A stretch of DNA of 54,239 nucleotides. It comes from Actinomycetes bacterium (GTDB taxonomy: Bacteria; Actinomycetota; Coriobacteriia; Anaerosomatales; JAGXFU01). The translations under genes and the position numbers were made by a program. Position 1 is the first letter of the stretch. Each line of letters starts with the position of its first letter. Location: assembly GCA_024637115.1 (NCBI GenBank), contig JAGXFU010000002.1, positions 1 through 54,239 of the forward strand, in the 5' to 3' direction. A model generated the notes under the pieces. It saw only the letters and a program-made list of their open reading frames with translations, was not told where the DNA came from and did no database searches. This document shows positions 46,625 through 54,239 of this stretch, in pieces.

Positions 46625-48922
46625 CTACCGTGCGAGGTGTGCCACGAACTGATCGCGCACCGCTAGCGAGATGGCGGACGCTCCACCAACAAAGGTGATC
46701 TCGTGATACGAATCGGGGGAGAGAGACTCAAGAATCTCTGCAACTTGGCTGTCGATCTGGCCGTTTGGTGTGAGCAAGAGAACCGAGCCAACCTTGTCTT
46801 GCAGGCAGCTCACCGTGAGTGCATCGGGAAAGTTCTGCCCGGTTGCCACTGCCATGTTGGCAAAGTCGAGCATTCCGTTCTCCGAGGCATACCTTGCAAG
46901 CGCCACAGCGGTCGCGTAGCGATTGCTGCCGTAGGCACGCGTGCTGCTGGTATCGGTGATGCGGTCGGCCTCACGTGCGGCATTTTCTGAGACCGCAACC
47001 GGTCCTCCGGCAACGAGCGCGGTTGCGCCCGGATGCTGTGTGAGGAACTGCACCGTTGCGTCAGGCAGTGCATCCGGATTCGTGAGCAGTACGGGCCAGC
47101 CCATGTGTGCGGACAGGGGCGATGCTGCAAGCACGTCGGGGAACGAGATCCCGGATGCCAGCACGTAGTTTCCGCTCCAGTCGATTCCGTCGAGTGCCAG
47201 CTGGCTGAGTGTTGCCTCGGCAACCAGGCGGGCGGTCTCGAATCGGTTGGCGCCACTGATGCGCTCCACATTCTGTGTTCCGACATAGCCGGCCACGAAG
47301 TCCTGAACGTTGGCGCTGACCGCCTTCTCGCCGCCAATGATGATGATGCGCGAGGCGCCTAGGCGAACGATCTCGGATGTGACGACATCCGGGACGCTGC
47401 TCTCGTTGACCAGGAGGATGGGGGCGTCTAGGGCACCTGCGAGGCTCGCCGCGCTGAGTCCGTCAGGCCAAGAGGTACCAGTCACGATGATGATTGCATC
47501 TGCGCCCTCAGGGAACGTCTTTTGTGATATCGCGACTGCGGTTGAGAACCTGTCGGCACCGGCGATCGCTTGGACGCTCACGGAGCCAATGCGAACCTCT
47601 ATTGTTTCGCTCGTGGGATTTTCCTCGTTGCCTTTCGTATCCACCGAGTAGTACTCGATAGTGTGTGTGCCCGCTGCGAGCTCAACAACGGTTCCGGAGA
47701 CCCACTCGCCGCCGTTGAGACGGTAGAAGGTGTCTGCTACTCCGGCCTCATCTGTGGCGCTGAAGGTGACCACTGCGGGGGCGACCAGGAAGCGGTAGGC
47801 GTCGCTGGTTGTGACCGGTGGGGTCGTGTCCGCATTGGGGTTGGGGATCATGTTTGCATCAAGAGTCAGGGGATCGCTGCCCACGATGACTTCGGTTGCG
47901 GCGTCGAGCGTGAGTGCCTCGGGGTAGAACATGTCGCCCTTGGCTTCGCTAGCGTCTGAGTACTTGAACTTGTAGGTGCCCTGGGCAAGGGGCATGCTCC
48001 ACGATCCGTCGTTGTCGGTCAGGGTCCAGGAGAAGGCTTCCCACTTGGTGCCGGTGAGATGGTATGCGGCAATCGAGATGCTGGCGAGCGGCTGTTCACC
48101 GTTTTCGTCGTACACCGCCCCGGTCACTCGATTCCAGGGGACAGGATTCACGTCGTCGAGTGTGCGAACCTCCTCGGCAGCAAGAGAGATATCCTGTGCC
48201 GTCTGCAGGCTGGACGCATTGAGGTAGAACTCCTCGACGTACTCTTCGCCTTCGAGAACGTAGCCAAGGCGGTAGGTGCCCGGTGAAAGAGTGAATGAAT
48301 ACTGGCCGGACTCATTGGTGTGGGCAAGCGCAACACGGTCCCATGCGTAGGTGTCCATGGCATAGACGCTCACCCGTGCGTTGGCAACAGGCATCTCCGC
48401 CACGCCGCGTACGATGCCGTTCAGGGTTGAAGGTGCGATGTCGTACACATTTAGGGAGTAGGAGCCGGTAGCGTAGTAGCTGTAGCCTGTGACGCGAACG
48501 TGCCAGATAGCGTCGGTCTGTGCGGTCAGAACGACCCGCGACAGAAGGTTGGTTCCGCCGTCGTCATCGGAGGCGAGCGCGACATCAGAGCCGGCCATGA
48601 ACACATCAAGCTTGCTGTCGAACCACTCGTTCTCGTCCGGCAGGGTTTCGATCACATATGTATGACCTGCTGCGACCGGGACCTCTATCCAGTCGATGTC
48701 GCCATAAGGGTCGATGTCTCGATACACCTGCGCGCCGCCAGGGACTGCTCCAACAATGATCGTGCGCGCATCGTCGACTTCATAGCGGTCAACAGCGAGC
48801 GCGACTCCCGGATTCACCAGAAGCAGGGTCAGCGCCAAGATCCCCAGGATGAGAAGCGTGGAGACAGCACTACGGTCCAGCCTGCGTGTGGTTGCGACCT
48901 GTGTCCGGTTGCCCTCATACAT
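46625..48922 (-). CDS. Secreted multi-domain adhesin-like protein with three CWB2 repeats
   Basis: This is a 765-residue exported protein. It has an N-terminal signal or anchor helix (about 20-45, ending VALAVDRYEVDD) and a pre-peptidase C-terminal-like domain (about 50-165). Two carboxypeptidase-regulatory/SdrD-like beta domains (about 165-370) include NGIVRGVAEMPVANARVSVY and GAVYDENGEQPLASISIAAY. An Ig-like block (about 375-455) contains FSATDEAGVADTFYRLNGG. Three CWB2 repeats start IAGADRFSTA, RISGANRFETA and AYGSNRYATA. It is probably a wall-displayed surface protein. ATG 48922 has GGAGCGGAG upstream; the frame extends nine codons to a TTG without support. Confidence 0.88.
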   Translation of the reverse strand: MYEGNRTQVATTRRLDRSAVSTLLILGILALTLLLVNPGVALAVDRYEVDDARTIIVGAVPGGAQVYRDIDPYGDIDWIEVPVAAGHTYVIETLPDENEWFDSKLDVFMAGSDVALASDDDGGTNLLSRVVLTAQTDAIWHVRVTGYSYYATGSYSLNVYDIAPSTLNGIVRGVAEMPVANARVSVYAMDTYAWDRVALAHTNESGQYSFTLSPGTYRLGYVLEGEEYVEEFYLNASSLQTAQDISLAAEEVRTLDDVNPVPWNRVTGAVYDENGEQPLASISIAAYHLTGTKWEAFSWTLTDNDGSWSMPLAQGTYKFKYSDASEAKGDMFYPEALTLDAATEVIVGSDPLTLDANMIPNPNADTTPPVTTSDAYRFLVAPAVVTFSATDEAGVADTFYRLNGGEWVSGTVVELAAGTHTIEYYSVDTKGNEENPTSETIEVRIGSVSVQAIAGADRFSTAVAISQKTFPEGADAIIIVTGTSWPDGLSAASLAGALDAPILLVNESSVPDVVTSEIVRLGASRIIIIGGEKAVSANVQDFVAGYVGTQNVERISGANRFETARLVAEATLSQLALDGIDWSGNYVLASGISFPDVLAASPLSAHMGWPVLLTNPDALPDATVQFLTQHPGATALVAGGPVAVSENAAREADRITDTSSTRAYGSNRYATAVALARYASENGMLDFANMAVATGQNFPDALTVSCLQDKVGSVLLLTPNGQIDSQVAEILESLSPDSYHEITFVGGASAISLAVRDQFVAHLAR

Positions 48923-48995
48923 AACGATCTCCGCTCCCTCTAGTGACAAGTGGTCGTCGTCCTGCCCTCAATGCTAGATATCGGCGACGAAAGGC

Positions 48996-49028
48996 ACTAT
49001 ACAGGAGATGAACGGGACAATAGGTCAA
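48996..49028 (-). promoter_or_regulatory. Candidate promoter of the leftward CWB2 gene
   Basis: On the minus strand TTGACC (49028-49023) is followed by TATAGT (49001-48996). The -10 box is strong, but the 21-base spacing is longer than usual. The leader would be about 66 bases. Confidence 0.4.
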
Positions 49029-49029
49029 C

Positions 49030-49440
49030 AATCTACGATAAACGGCATGAAATCCGCGGAAATGTGATGTGTGTTACTACCGTTTGTCGGGTTTTGGGAC
49101 CGTTTAGACTCTGGATAGACTTCTCTGAGACACTCTGGCAGCGCCGCGAACGTAGGTTCCGGTGCAATGAGCGGAGGGTATGTCGGGCCTCTCGGCAAGA
49201 GACGAGCGGAAGCGCGGAGCCGTCCCGATCGGTGAGGAGAGGGAGACTCCTGAGGGGCACCGGATACCGGGAAGATGCGGTCGGCCTTTCGGGCCCGAGG
49301 TGCTTTTCGCGCAAACGGCGGGGCCGGTGGACAGCTGAGCGTTCACCGGCCCCGACTGTGCGATCTGAGAAGAGTCGCCGCGCACGGAGTCAACCGCTCC
49401 ACAACGACGCACTTGCAGCTCTTGGGTCCTGGTCCGTGTG
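49030..49440. other. Gene-free region with strong RNA-type stems before secA
   Basis: No convincing gene lies between the CWB2 promoter and the secA promoter. On the plus strand CCGGTGC (49159-49165) can pair with GCACCGG (49257-49263), and CGGTG (49230-49234) can pair with the same CACCG, giving two exclusive folds. AGGAG/CTCCT and GGCC/GGCC hairpins lie between and after. A perfect 11-bp GC stem (49319-49329 with 49344-49354) follows, without a T tract. A weak promoter-like pair (TTGGGA, TAGACT, 16-base spacing) lies near 49095-49125. It could be an RNA gene or leader; I recognise no family. Confidence 0.4.
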
Positions 49441-49441
49441 C

Positions 49442-49447
49442 TAGAAT
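49442..49447 (+). promoter_or_regulatory. Candidate -10 box of secA
   Basis: TAGAAT lies 50 bases before the secA ATG and matches the box in front of the RNA gene at 34346. The -35 hexamer at 17-base spacing is poor (CTCTTG). Confidence 0.45.
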
Positions 49448-49496
49448 CGGTAGCGCTTTTCGCGCCCACCCCAGCCTGCTAGAAGGTGCTGTTCAT

Positions 49497-52253
49497 ATGG
49501 TTAATATCCTTGGCAAATTGCTCACCCTCGGCGAGGGCAAGCAGCTGCGACAGTTCGAAGCGACAACAGCGAGAATCAACGAGCTAGAGCCGAGAATGCA
49601 GCCGCTGTCGGATGCGGAGTTGAGGGCCCTCACGGTCACATATCGTGAGAGGCTCGATGCCGGCGAACCGGTTGATGATCTCCTGCCCGAGGCGTTCGCC
49701 ACCTGCCGAGAGGCTGCGGTCCGAGCGCTCGGTATGCGTCACTTCGATGTTCAGCTCATTGGTGGCATGGTGCTCAACCGGGGCATGATCGCTGAGATGA
49801 AGACTGGCGAAGGCAAGACGCTTGCAGCCACGTTGCCGGGATATCTCAACGCTCTCACCGGTAAGGCGGTTCATGTTGTTACCGTCAACGACTACCTCGC
49901 AAAGCGCGACAGCGAGTGGATGGGTCAGGTCTACCGATTCCTTGGCATGGATGTCGGTCTGATCCAGGCTCAGATGGATCCTTCCAGGCGCAAGCCCGCG
50001 TATGCGGCTGCGGTCACGTACGGCACCAACAGTGAATTCGGCTTCGACTACTTGCGCGACAACATGGTGGTGGTACCCGGGAATCGCGTTCAGCGCGGTC
50101 ACGGATTCGCCATCGTTGACGAGGTCGACTCGATTCTCATCGACGAGGCCAGGACTCCGCTCATCATCTCGGGCGCCGGAACCAAGTCGGCCGAGGCCTA
50201 CAAGTCGTTCGCCCGAGTTGTACCCCGCCTCAAGCCCGAAATCGACTTTGAGCTCGATGAGGCCAAGCGCACGGTCGCTCCCACAGAGGAGGGTGTGGCT
50301 AAGGTAGAGCAATGGCTGAACATCGAGGATCTCTACTCCGATCCAAGCGGTCAGATGGTCAATCACATGCAGCAGGCGCTGAAGGCCGAGTTCCTGTTCA
50401 AGCGTGATGTCGACTATGTCGTCAAGGACGGCGAGGTTCTCATCGTCGATGAGTTCACCGGACGTCTGATGGTCGGGCGTCGATACTCCGAGGGGCTGCA
50501 TCAGGCAATCGAGGCAAAAGAGAAGCAGCACGTACGCGAGGAGAACCAGACACTTGCCACGATTACCCTGCAGAACTATTTCCGCATGTACGAGAAGCTC
50601 TCCGGCATGACCGGTACCGCAGTCACCGAAGATGCGGAGTTCCGAGAAATCTACAAGTTGCCGGTCATGGTGATCCCAACAAACATGCCCATGATTCGCG
50701 ACGATCGCAACGACCTCATCTACCGCACCGTCGAGGCGAAGTTCTCGGCGGTGGCCGATGAGATCGCCGAACGCCACGCTGTGGGTCAGCCGTGCCTCGT
50801 GGGCACGATCTCGATTGAGAACTCCGAGCGCCTCGCGCGTCTGCTGGTCAAACGCGGCATCAAGCACAGCGTCTTGAATGCAAAGTTCCATGAGCAAGAG
50901 GCGCACATCGTTGCACAGGCAGGACGGCTCGGGGCCGCAACCATCGCAACCAACATGGCAGGTCGAGGCACCGACATCATTCTGGGTGGCAACCCTGAGT
51001 TCCTCGTCGAAGACCTGTTGGTAGAGCGTGGAGTCGACCCTGCCGAGGCGACCGACGAGCAGAAGACGGAAGCTCTTTCCTCGGCAAAGCGCATCTGCGC
51101 CGAGGAGCATGAGAAGGTCATCACGGCGGGCGGTCTCGCCGTTATCGGAACCGAACGCCACGACTCTCGGCGTATCGATAATCAGCTTCGTGGTCGATCA
51201 GGACGTCAGGGAGACGCGGGCCTGTCGCAGTTCTATCTGTCACTCGAGGACGACCTGATGCGCCTATTCGGCGGTGATCGGATGGACCGCATCTCGGCGA
51301 TGATGGCTAAGACGAGCGTTCCCGATGATATGCCGATTCAGGCCAGCATGGTGTCGAAGGCTATCGAGAGCGCTCAGCGCCAAGTTGAAGCGATGAACTT
51401 TGGGGCACGCAAGCACGTCCTCGAGTATGACGATGTGATGAACAAGCAGCGTGAGGTCATCTACGCGGAAAGAAATCGGATTCTCGACGGTAAGGATATC
51501 CACGCACGGGTCACCGAAATGATGACCGACGTGTTCACTGATGCCGTTCTCGAGTACTGTCCCGAACGCGTCTACTCAGAGGAGTGGGATTGGGATGGTC
51601 TGGACGTCTGGTACAAGGATCTGACTGGACTCGAGGGCGTTGTACCCGGAGCCAAGGGTGACATCGACAATCCGCATGAGCTCGCCGACCATCTCGCGGG
51701 CAAGGCACTTGAGGCCTACGCTGCCAAGGAGGAGAACCTGGGCTCTGAGGCACTTCGCCAACTCGAGCGTCAGGTGATGCTGCGCGTGATCGACACGCGA
51801 TGGATGGAGCACTTGCTTGAGATGGACTACCTCAAAGACGGTATCGGTCTGCGTGCGATGGGTCAGCGCGACCCGCTCGTTGAGTACAAGTCCGAAGGGT
51901 ACAACATGTTCGGGGAGTTGGTTGCGGGCATCAACACTGATTTCCTGCGCACCATCATGCGTATCCAGGTCGTGAAAGAGCCTGCAGTGCAGCAGCCCGT
52001 CTCCGATGTTTCGTACACCGCGCCCAGTGAGTCGACCATCTTCAAGGGGGCTGTAGAGGCCGCCGCCCAGGCAGGGCCAGCAGGACCATCGCCTAATCAG
52101 ATAGCCGCAGCATCACAGGCAGCAGGAGGCGGCGCAAAGGCCGCAACGGTGGTCAAGGACAAGAAGGATCCGTTCGCCGATATAGGCCGTAACGATCCGT
52201 GTCCATGCGGCAGCGGCAAGAAGTACAAGAAATGTCATGGAGCGAACGACTAG
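49497..52253 (+). CDS. secA: Preprotein translocase ATPase SecA
   Basis: SecA drives unfolded preproteins through SecYEG with ATP. The 918-residue protein has Walker A MKTGEGKT at about 101-108, [14 protein letters not shown] near 135, [20 protein letters not shown] near 205, [15 protein letters not shown] near 488, [17 protein letters not shown] near 565, and the C-terminal zinc motif [14 protein letters not shown] after an Ala/Gly-rich linker. ATG 49497 with AAGGTG upstream gives the standard N-terminus; the frame is open upstream but reads through the structured region. prfB starts directly after the stop. It would export the three CWB2 proteins and lipoproteins seen here. Confidence 0.97.
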   Translation: MVNILGKLLTLGEGKQLRQFEATTARINELEPRMQPLSDAELRALTVTYRERLDAGEPVDDLLPEAFATCREAAVRALGMRHFDVQLIGGMVLNRGMIAEMKTGEGKTLAATLPGYLNALTGKAVHVVTVNDYLAKRDSEWMGQVYRFLGMDVGLIQAQMDPSRRKPAYAAAVTYGTNSEFGFDYLRDNMVVVPGNRVQRGHGFAIVDEVDSILIDEARTPLIISGAGTKSAEAYKSFARVVPRLKPEIDFELDEAKRTVAPTEEGVAKVEQWLNIEDLYSDPSGQMVNHMQQALKAEFLFKRDVDYVVKDGEVLIVDEFTGRLMVGRRYSEGLHQAIEAKEKQHVREENQTLATITLQNYFRMYEKLSGMTGTAVTEDAEFREIYKLPVMVIPTNMPMIRDDRNDLIYRTVEAKFSAVADEIAERHAVGQPCLVGTISIENSERLARLLVKRGIKHSVLNAKFHEQEAHIVAQAGRLGAATIATNMAGRGTDIILGGNPEFLVEDLLVERGVDPAEATDEQKTEALSSAKRICAEEHEKVITAGGLAVIGTERHDSRRIDNQLRGRSGRQGDAGLSQFYLSLEDDLMRLFGGDRMDRISAMMAKTSVPDDMPIQASMVSKAIESAQRQVEAMNFGARKHVLEYDDVMNKQREVIYAERNRILDGKDIHARVTEMMTDVFTDAVLEYCPERVYSEEWDWDGLDVWYKDLTGLEGVVPGAKGDIDNPHELADHLAGKALEAYAAKEENLGSEALRQLERQVMLRVIDTRWMEHLLEMDYLKDGIGLRAMGQRDPLVEYKSEGYNMFGELVAGINTDFLRTIMRIQVVKEPAVQQPVSDVSYTAPSESTIFKGAVEAAAQAGPAGPSPNQIAAASQAAGGGAKAATVVKDKKDPFADIGRNDPCPCGSGKKYKKCHGAND

Positions 52254-53384
52254 ATGGCCACAGTGGAAGATCGAGTAGGCGACGTAGCGGCCTTGCGCGA
52301 GCGCGTGGGTGCTATGGAGGACTACCTGCATTTGGATAAGAAGCGTGCTGAGATTGAGCGCGTTGAAGCGCGTGCCGCGGAACCGGGGTTTTGGGATGAT
52401 GCGCAGGCTGCTCAGTCGGTCATGAGCGGACTCTCCGGCGTTCGCGAAGAGGTCAAACTCTACGAGTCGATATGCGCCGATCTCGACAACCTTGAAGTCG
52501 CCAACGAACTGGCGGTTGAAGGTGAAGACGTCGAGATGGCGGATGAGGTAGCTGGCATCATCAAGGACCTCGGCACGCGAATAGACTCTCTTGAGATCGC
52601 CACATGGTTTGACGGCGAATTCGATGCGGGAGATGCGATTGTCACCATCATGCCCGGACAGGGTGGCCTGGAGGCCCAGGACTGGGCAGAGATGCTCATG
52701 AAGATGTATCTCAAGTACGCTGAGCGTTCGGGTTGGAAGATAGATATGCACGATGCGCCGGAGGGTGTGGAACTTGGAATCGACCGGGCGGTCTTTACCG
52801 TTCACGGTCGTAATGCCTATGGAATGCTTCTATCTGAAGCAGGCGTTCATCGCCTGGTCAGAATCAGCCCCACCGATGAGAAGAAGCGCAGGCAGACCAC
52901 GTTCGCGGGTGTCGAGGTGCTGCCGGTGATCGGCGACGACATAGAGGTCGAGCTCAATGAGGAAGACCTGCGCATCGACGTGTTTCGCTCGAGTGGCCCG
53001 GGCGGTCAGTCCGTCAATACGACAGACTCTGCCGTGCGCATAACCCACATCCCAACGGGGATTGTTGTGAGCTGCCAAAACGAGAAGAGCCAGCATAAGA
53101 ACAAAGAGACTGCGATGGTGATTTTGCGGGCGCGGCTCTACGAATATGAAGAGGAAAAGCGCCAGGCCGAACTGGATGAGTTGCGGAGCGAACGCAAGGA
53201 CATCACGTTTGGCAGTCAGATTCGCAACTACGTGCTCTACCCCTATCAGATGGTCAAAGACGTTCGTACGGGGGTCGAGACCGGCAATGTGGATGCGGTG
53301 CTGGGCGGCGACCTCGACGATTTTGTGATCGGCTACCATCGCTGGCGCGTTGGCGGACAATCTGCCGCAGAAGCGGGGTCATAG
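52254..53384 (+). CDS. prfB: Peptide chain release factor 2, with Ser-Pro-Thr in place of Ser-Pro-Phe
   Basis: RF2 reads UGA and UAA stops and triggers peptide release. The 376-residue protein has the acidic helical N-terminal domain (FWDDAQAAQ near residue 46), GQGGLEAQDWAEML near 135, and the catalytic GGQ at 250-252 in SSGPGGQSVNTTDSAVRITH. The codon-recognition tripeptide, normally Ser-Pro-Phe in RF2, reads Ser-Pro-Thr at 205-207 (codons AGC CCC ACC, 52866-52874) in VRISPTDEKKRRQTTFAGVE. The context is otherwise RF2-like and the N-terminus is not RF1-like. There is no in-frame TGA or frameshift site, so autoregulation by frameshifting is absent. ATG 52254 abuts the secA stop. Confidence 0.93.
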   Translation: MATVEDRVGDVAALRERVGAMEDYLHLDKKRAEIERVEARAAEPGFWDDAQAAQSVMSGLSGVREEVKLYESICADLDNLEVANELAVEGEDVEMADEVAGIIKDLGTRIDSLEIATWFDGEFDAGDAIVTIMPGQGGLEAQDWAEMLMKMYLKYAERSGWKIDMHDAPEGVELGIDRAVFTVHGRNAYGMLLSEAGVHRLVRISPTDEKKRRQTTFAGVEVLPVIGDDIEVELNEEDLRIDVFRSSGPGGQSVNTTDSAVRITHIPTGIVVSCQNEKSQHKNKETAMVILRARLYEYEEEKRQAELDELRSERKDITFGSQIRNYVLYPYQMVKDVRTGVETGNVDAVLGGDLDDFVIGYHRWRVGGQSAAEAGS

Positions 53385-53387
53385 CGC

Positions 53388-54173
53388 ATGCGCCTTCTGG
53401 CGGATCTTCACACTCATACCACCGCATCGGGGCACGCGTATTCATCGCTTCAGGAGCTGGTGGCGGCCGCGTCGGCGAAAGGCCTCGAGTTGATCGCCGT
53501 GACCGACCACGGTCCGACTGTCCCGCAGGGGTCTCATCCGTGGTACTTCTGGAATCTCAAGGCCGTCCCGAGCGTGATCGATGGTGTTCGTATTCTCAAA
53601 GGCTGCGAGGCGAGTCTTTCTCTGGAGAGCGAAAACGGTATTGATCTGCCCGATGACTTGTTGTGCCTGTTGGACTTCGTTTCCGTGGGTTTTCACCCAC
53701 TGACCGGCTTTGATGATCTGGATCGTGCTAAAAACACGGCTGCGCTTCTTCGGGTGATCGCCAACCCCAGTGTCGATCAGATCACCCATCCGGGTAATGA
53801 GCATGAGTTTCCGCTTGACCTTGATGAGGTCGTCGCGGCGGCTGCCGAGCATCGAGTCATCCTTGAACTGAACGATCATTCGTTCTCGCTTACGAGCGCG
53901 CGTGCAGGGAGCGCCGAACGGGAACGTGAGTTCGCGGCTGCAGCGGTTCTGGCAGGGGCTCCGATTGCCATCGGTTCAGATGCTCACTTTGCCTTCCATG
54001 TAGGGCGGTTCGATTCTGCACTTCGGGCTGCCAAGGAGATCGGGCTTACTCGCGATGAGCTCATCAACCGTGATGCTGCGAGTGTTCTTGAGTTCCTCGG
54101 CTCGAAGCGCAAGCGTCCGCGACTCGATATGGGTGGCGCCTGGGTGTCTGATCGGGGAGGGCGGCGCGTGTGA
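53388..54173 (+). CDS. PHP-domain phosphoesterase (YcdX-like)
   Basis: This is a 261-residue cytosolic metalloenzyme of the polymerase-and-histidinol-phosphatase superfamily. Metal-binding motifs are LADLHTHTTASGHAYS at residue 4, AVTDHGPTVPQGSHPWYFWN near 37, the Glu in KGCEASLSL near 72, and HPGNE near 134. IAIGSDAHFAFHVGRFDSAL lies near residue 200. The YcdX-like layout (trinuclear zinc site) fits a small phosphoesterase; the substrate is unknown. It starts four bases after prfB and its stop overlaps the next start, so it is part of the secA-prfB transcript. Confidence 0.85.
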   Translation: MRLLADLHTHTTASGHAYSSLQELVAAASAKGLELIAVTDHGPTVPQGSHPWYFWNLKAVPSVIDGVRILKGCEASLSLESENGIDLPDDLLCLLDFVSVGFHPLTGFDDLDRAKNTAALLRVIANPSVDQITHPGNEHEFPLDLDEVVAAAAEHRVILELNDHSFSLTSARAGSAEREREFAAAAVLAGAPIAIGSDAHFAFHVGRFDSALRAAKEIGLTRDELINRDAASVLEFLGSKRKRPRLDMGGAWVSDRGGRRV

Positions 54174-54239
54174 TGGTTCAACTCGGAAAGCTTCGTCCCG
54201 GACTCGTGTTGCAACGCCGGCCTGTCAGAGACTACACGC
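54173..54239 (+). CDS. Start of an unidentified gene (partial)
   Basis: An open frame starts at ATG 54173 (or GTG 54170), overlapping the stop of the PHP gene, and runs off the window. It reads MVQLGKLRPGLVLQRRPVRD. GGAGGG lies about 16 bases upstream. Too short to identify. Confidence 0.5.
   Translation, partial: MVQLGKLRPGLVLQRRPVRDYT

Noticed and set aside
49584..51161. 525-codon minus-strand frame inside secA
   Set aside because: A mirror of conserved SecA codons; no independent start signal or domain.
52254..52400. Programmed frameshift in prfB
   Set aside because: The frame is continuous from ATG 52254 with no early in-frame TGA and no slippery CTT-TGA site.

Overview
The window looks like a chromosomal segment of a GC-rich, Gram-positive actinobacterium, most likely of class Coriobacteriia. 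The grounds are the actinobacterial gene orders (atpHAGDC followed by murA; comF, hpf, secA and prfB in series), three secreted proteins ending in triple cell-wall-binding type 2 (CWB2) repeats, an LCP polymer ligase with no lipid A genes, a SARP/BTAD-type regulator, and frequent GTG starts. The taxonomic call is inference; no rRNA or tRNA gene is present. There is no CRISPR array, transposase or phage gene.

Layout. (1) 1-4476: the end of atpH and complete atpA, atpG, atpD and atpC, closed by a perfect hairpin terminator. (2) 4636-6359: murA and fabZ. (3) 6441-26824: a surface-glycopolymer locus. It opens with five genes in pathway order (WbpA, B, D, E, I types) that should make UDP-2,3-diacetamido-2,3-dideoxy-D-mannuronic acid. 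An LCP ligase follows, then a leftward block (two GT4 glycosyltransferases and a Wzx-type flippase), a secreted BNR-type propeller/CWB2 protein, and a further set of glycosyltransferases with Wzy-type polymerase and Wzz-type chain-length proteins. No initiating phosphoglycosyltransferase is present. (4) 26891-29158: a SpoIID/LytB-CWB2 protein. (5) 29198-33583: a nucleoside and methylthio salvage operon (PNP, AhcY, an MtnA with an internal insertion) plus an AEC carrier. (6) 33617-38881: comF, a structured RNA gene that is probably the raiA-motif RNA, a polar amino-acid ABC transporter with two binding lipoproteins, and hpf. (7) 39024-46612: a module with its own promoter: a conserved unknown protein, a 24-residue hydrophobic peptide, a membrane HD-GYP protein, a membrane protein with a degenerate HD domain, a DUF5317-like membrane protein and a 1105-residue STAND/TPR/BTAD regulator. 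(8) 46625-54239: a leftward CWB2 protein, then secA, prfB, a PHP-domain phosphoesterase and the start of one more gene.

How the parts work together. The locus from murA to the SpoIID protein is mostly envelope construction: nucleotide-sugar synthesis, lipid-linked assembly, flipping, polymerisation, ligation to peptidoglycan and wall-bound proteins. The comF-RNA-hpf-secA-prfB series is a housekeeping backbone into which the amino-acid transporter and the HD-GYP module appear to have been inserted.

The most notable items are: the binding lipoprotein at 35626-36495, whose two halves are in circularly permuted order; the closed, promoter-driven RNA at 34346-34590; the peptide/HD-GYP/degenerate-HD/DUF5317/BTAD module, which looks like an undescribed membrane signalling system; and a release factor 2 with Ser-Pro-Thr where Ser-Pro-Phe is expected.
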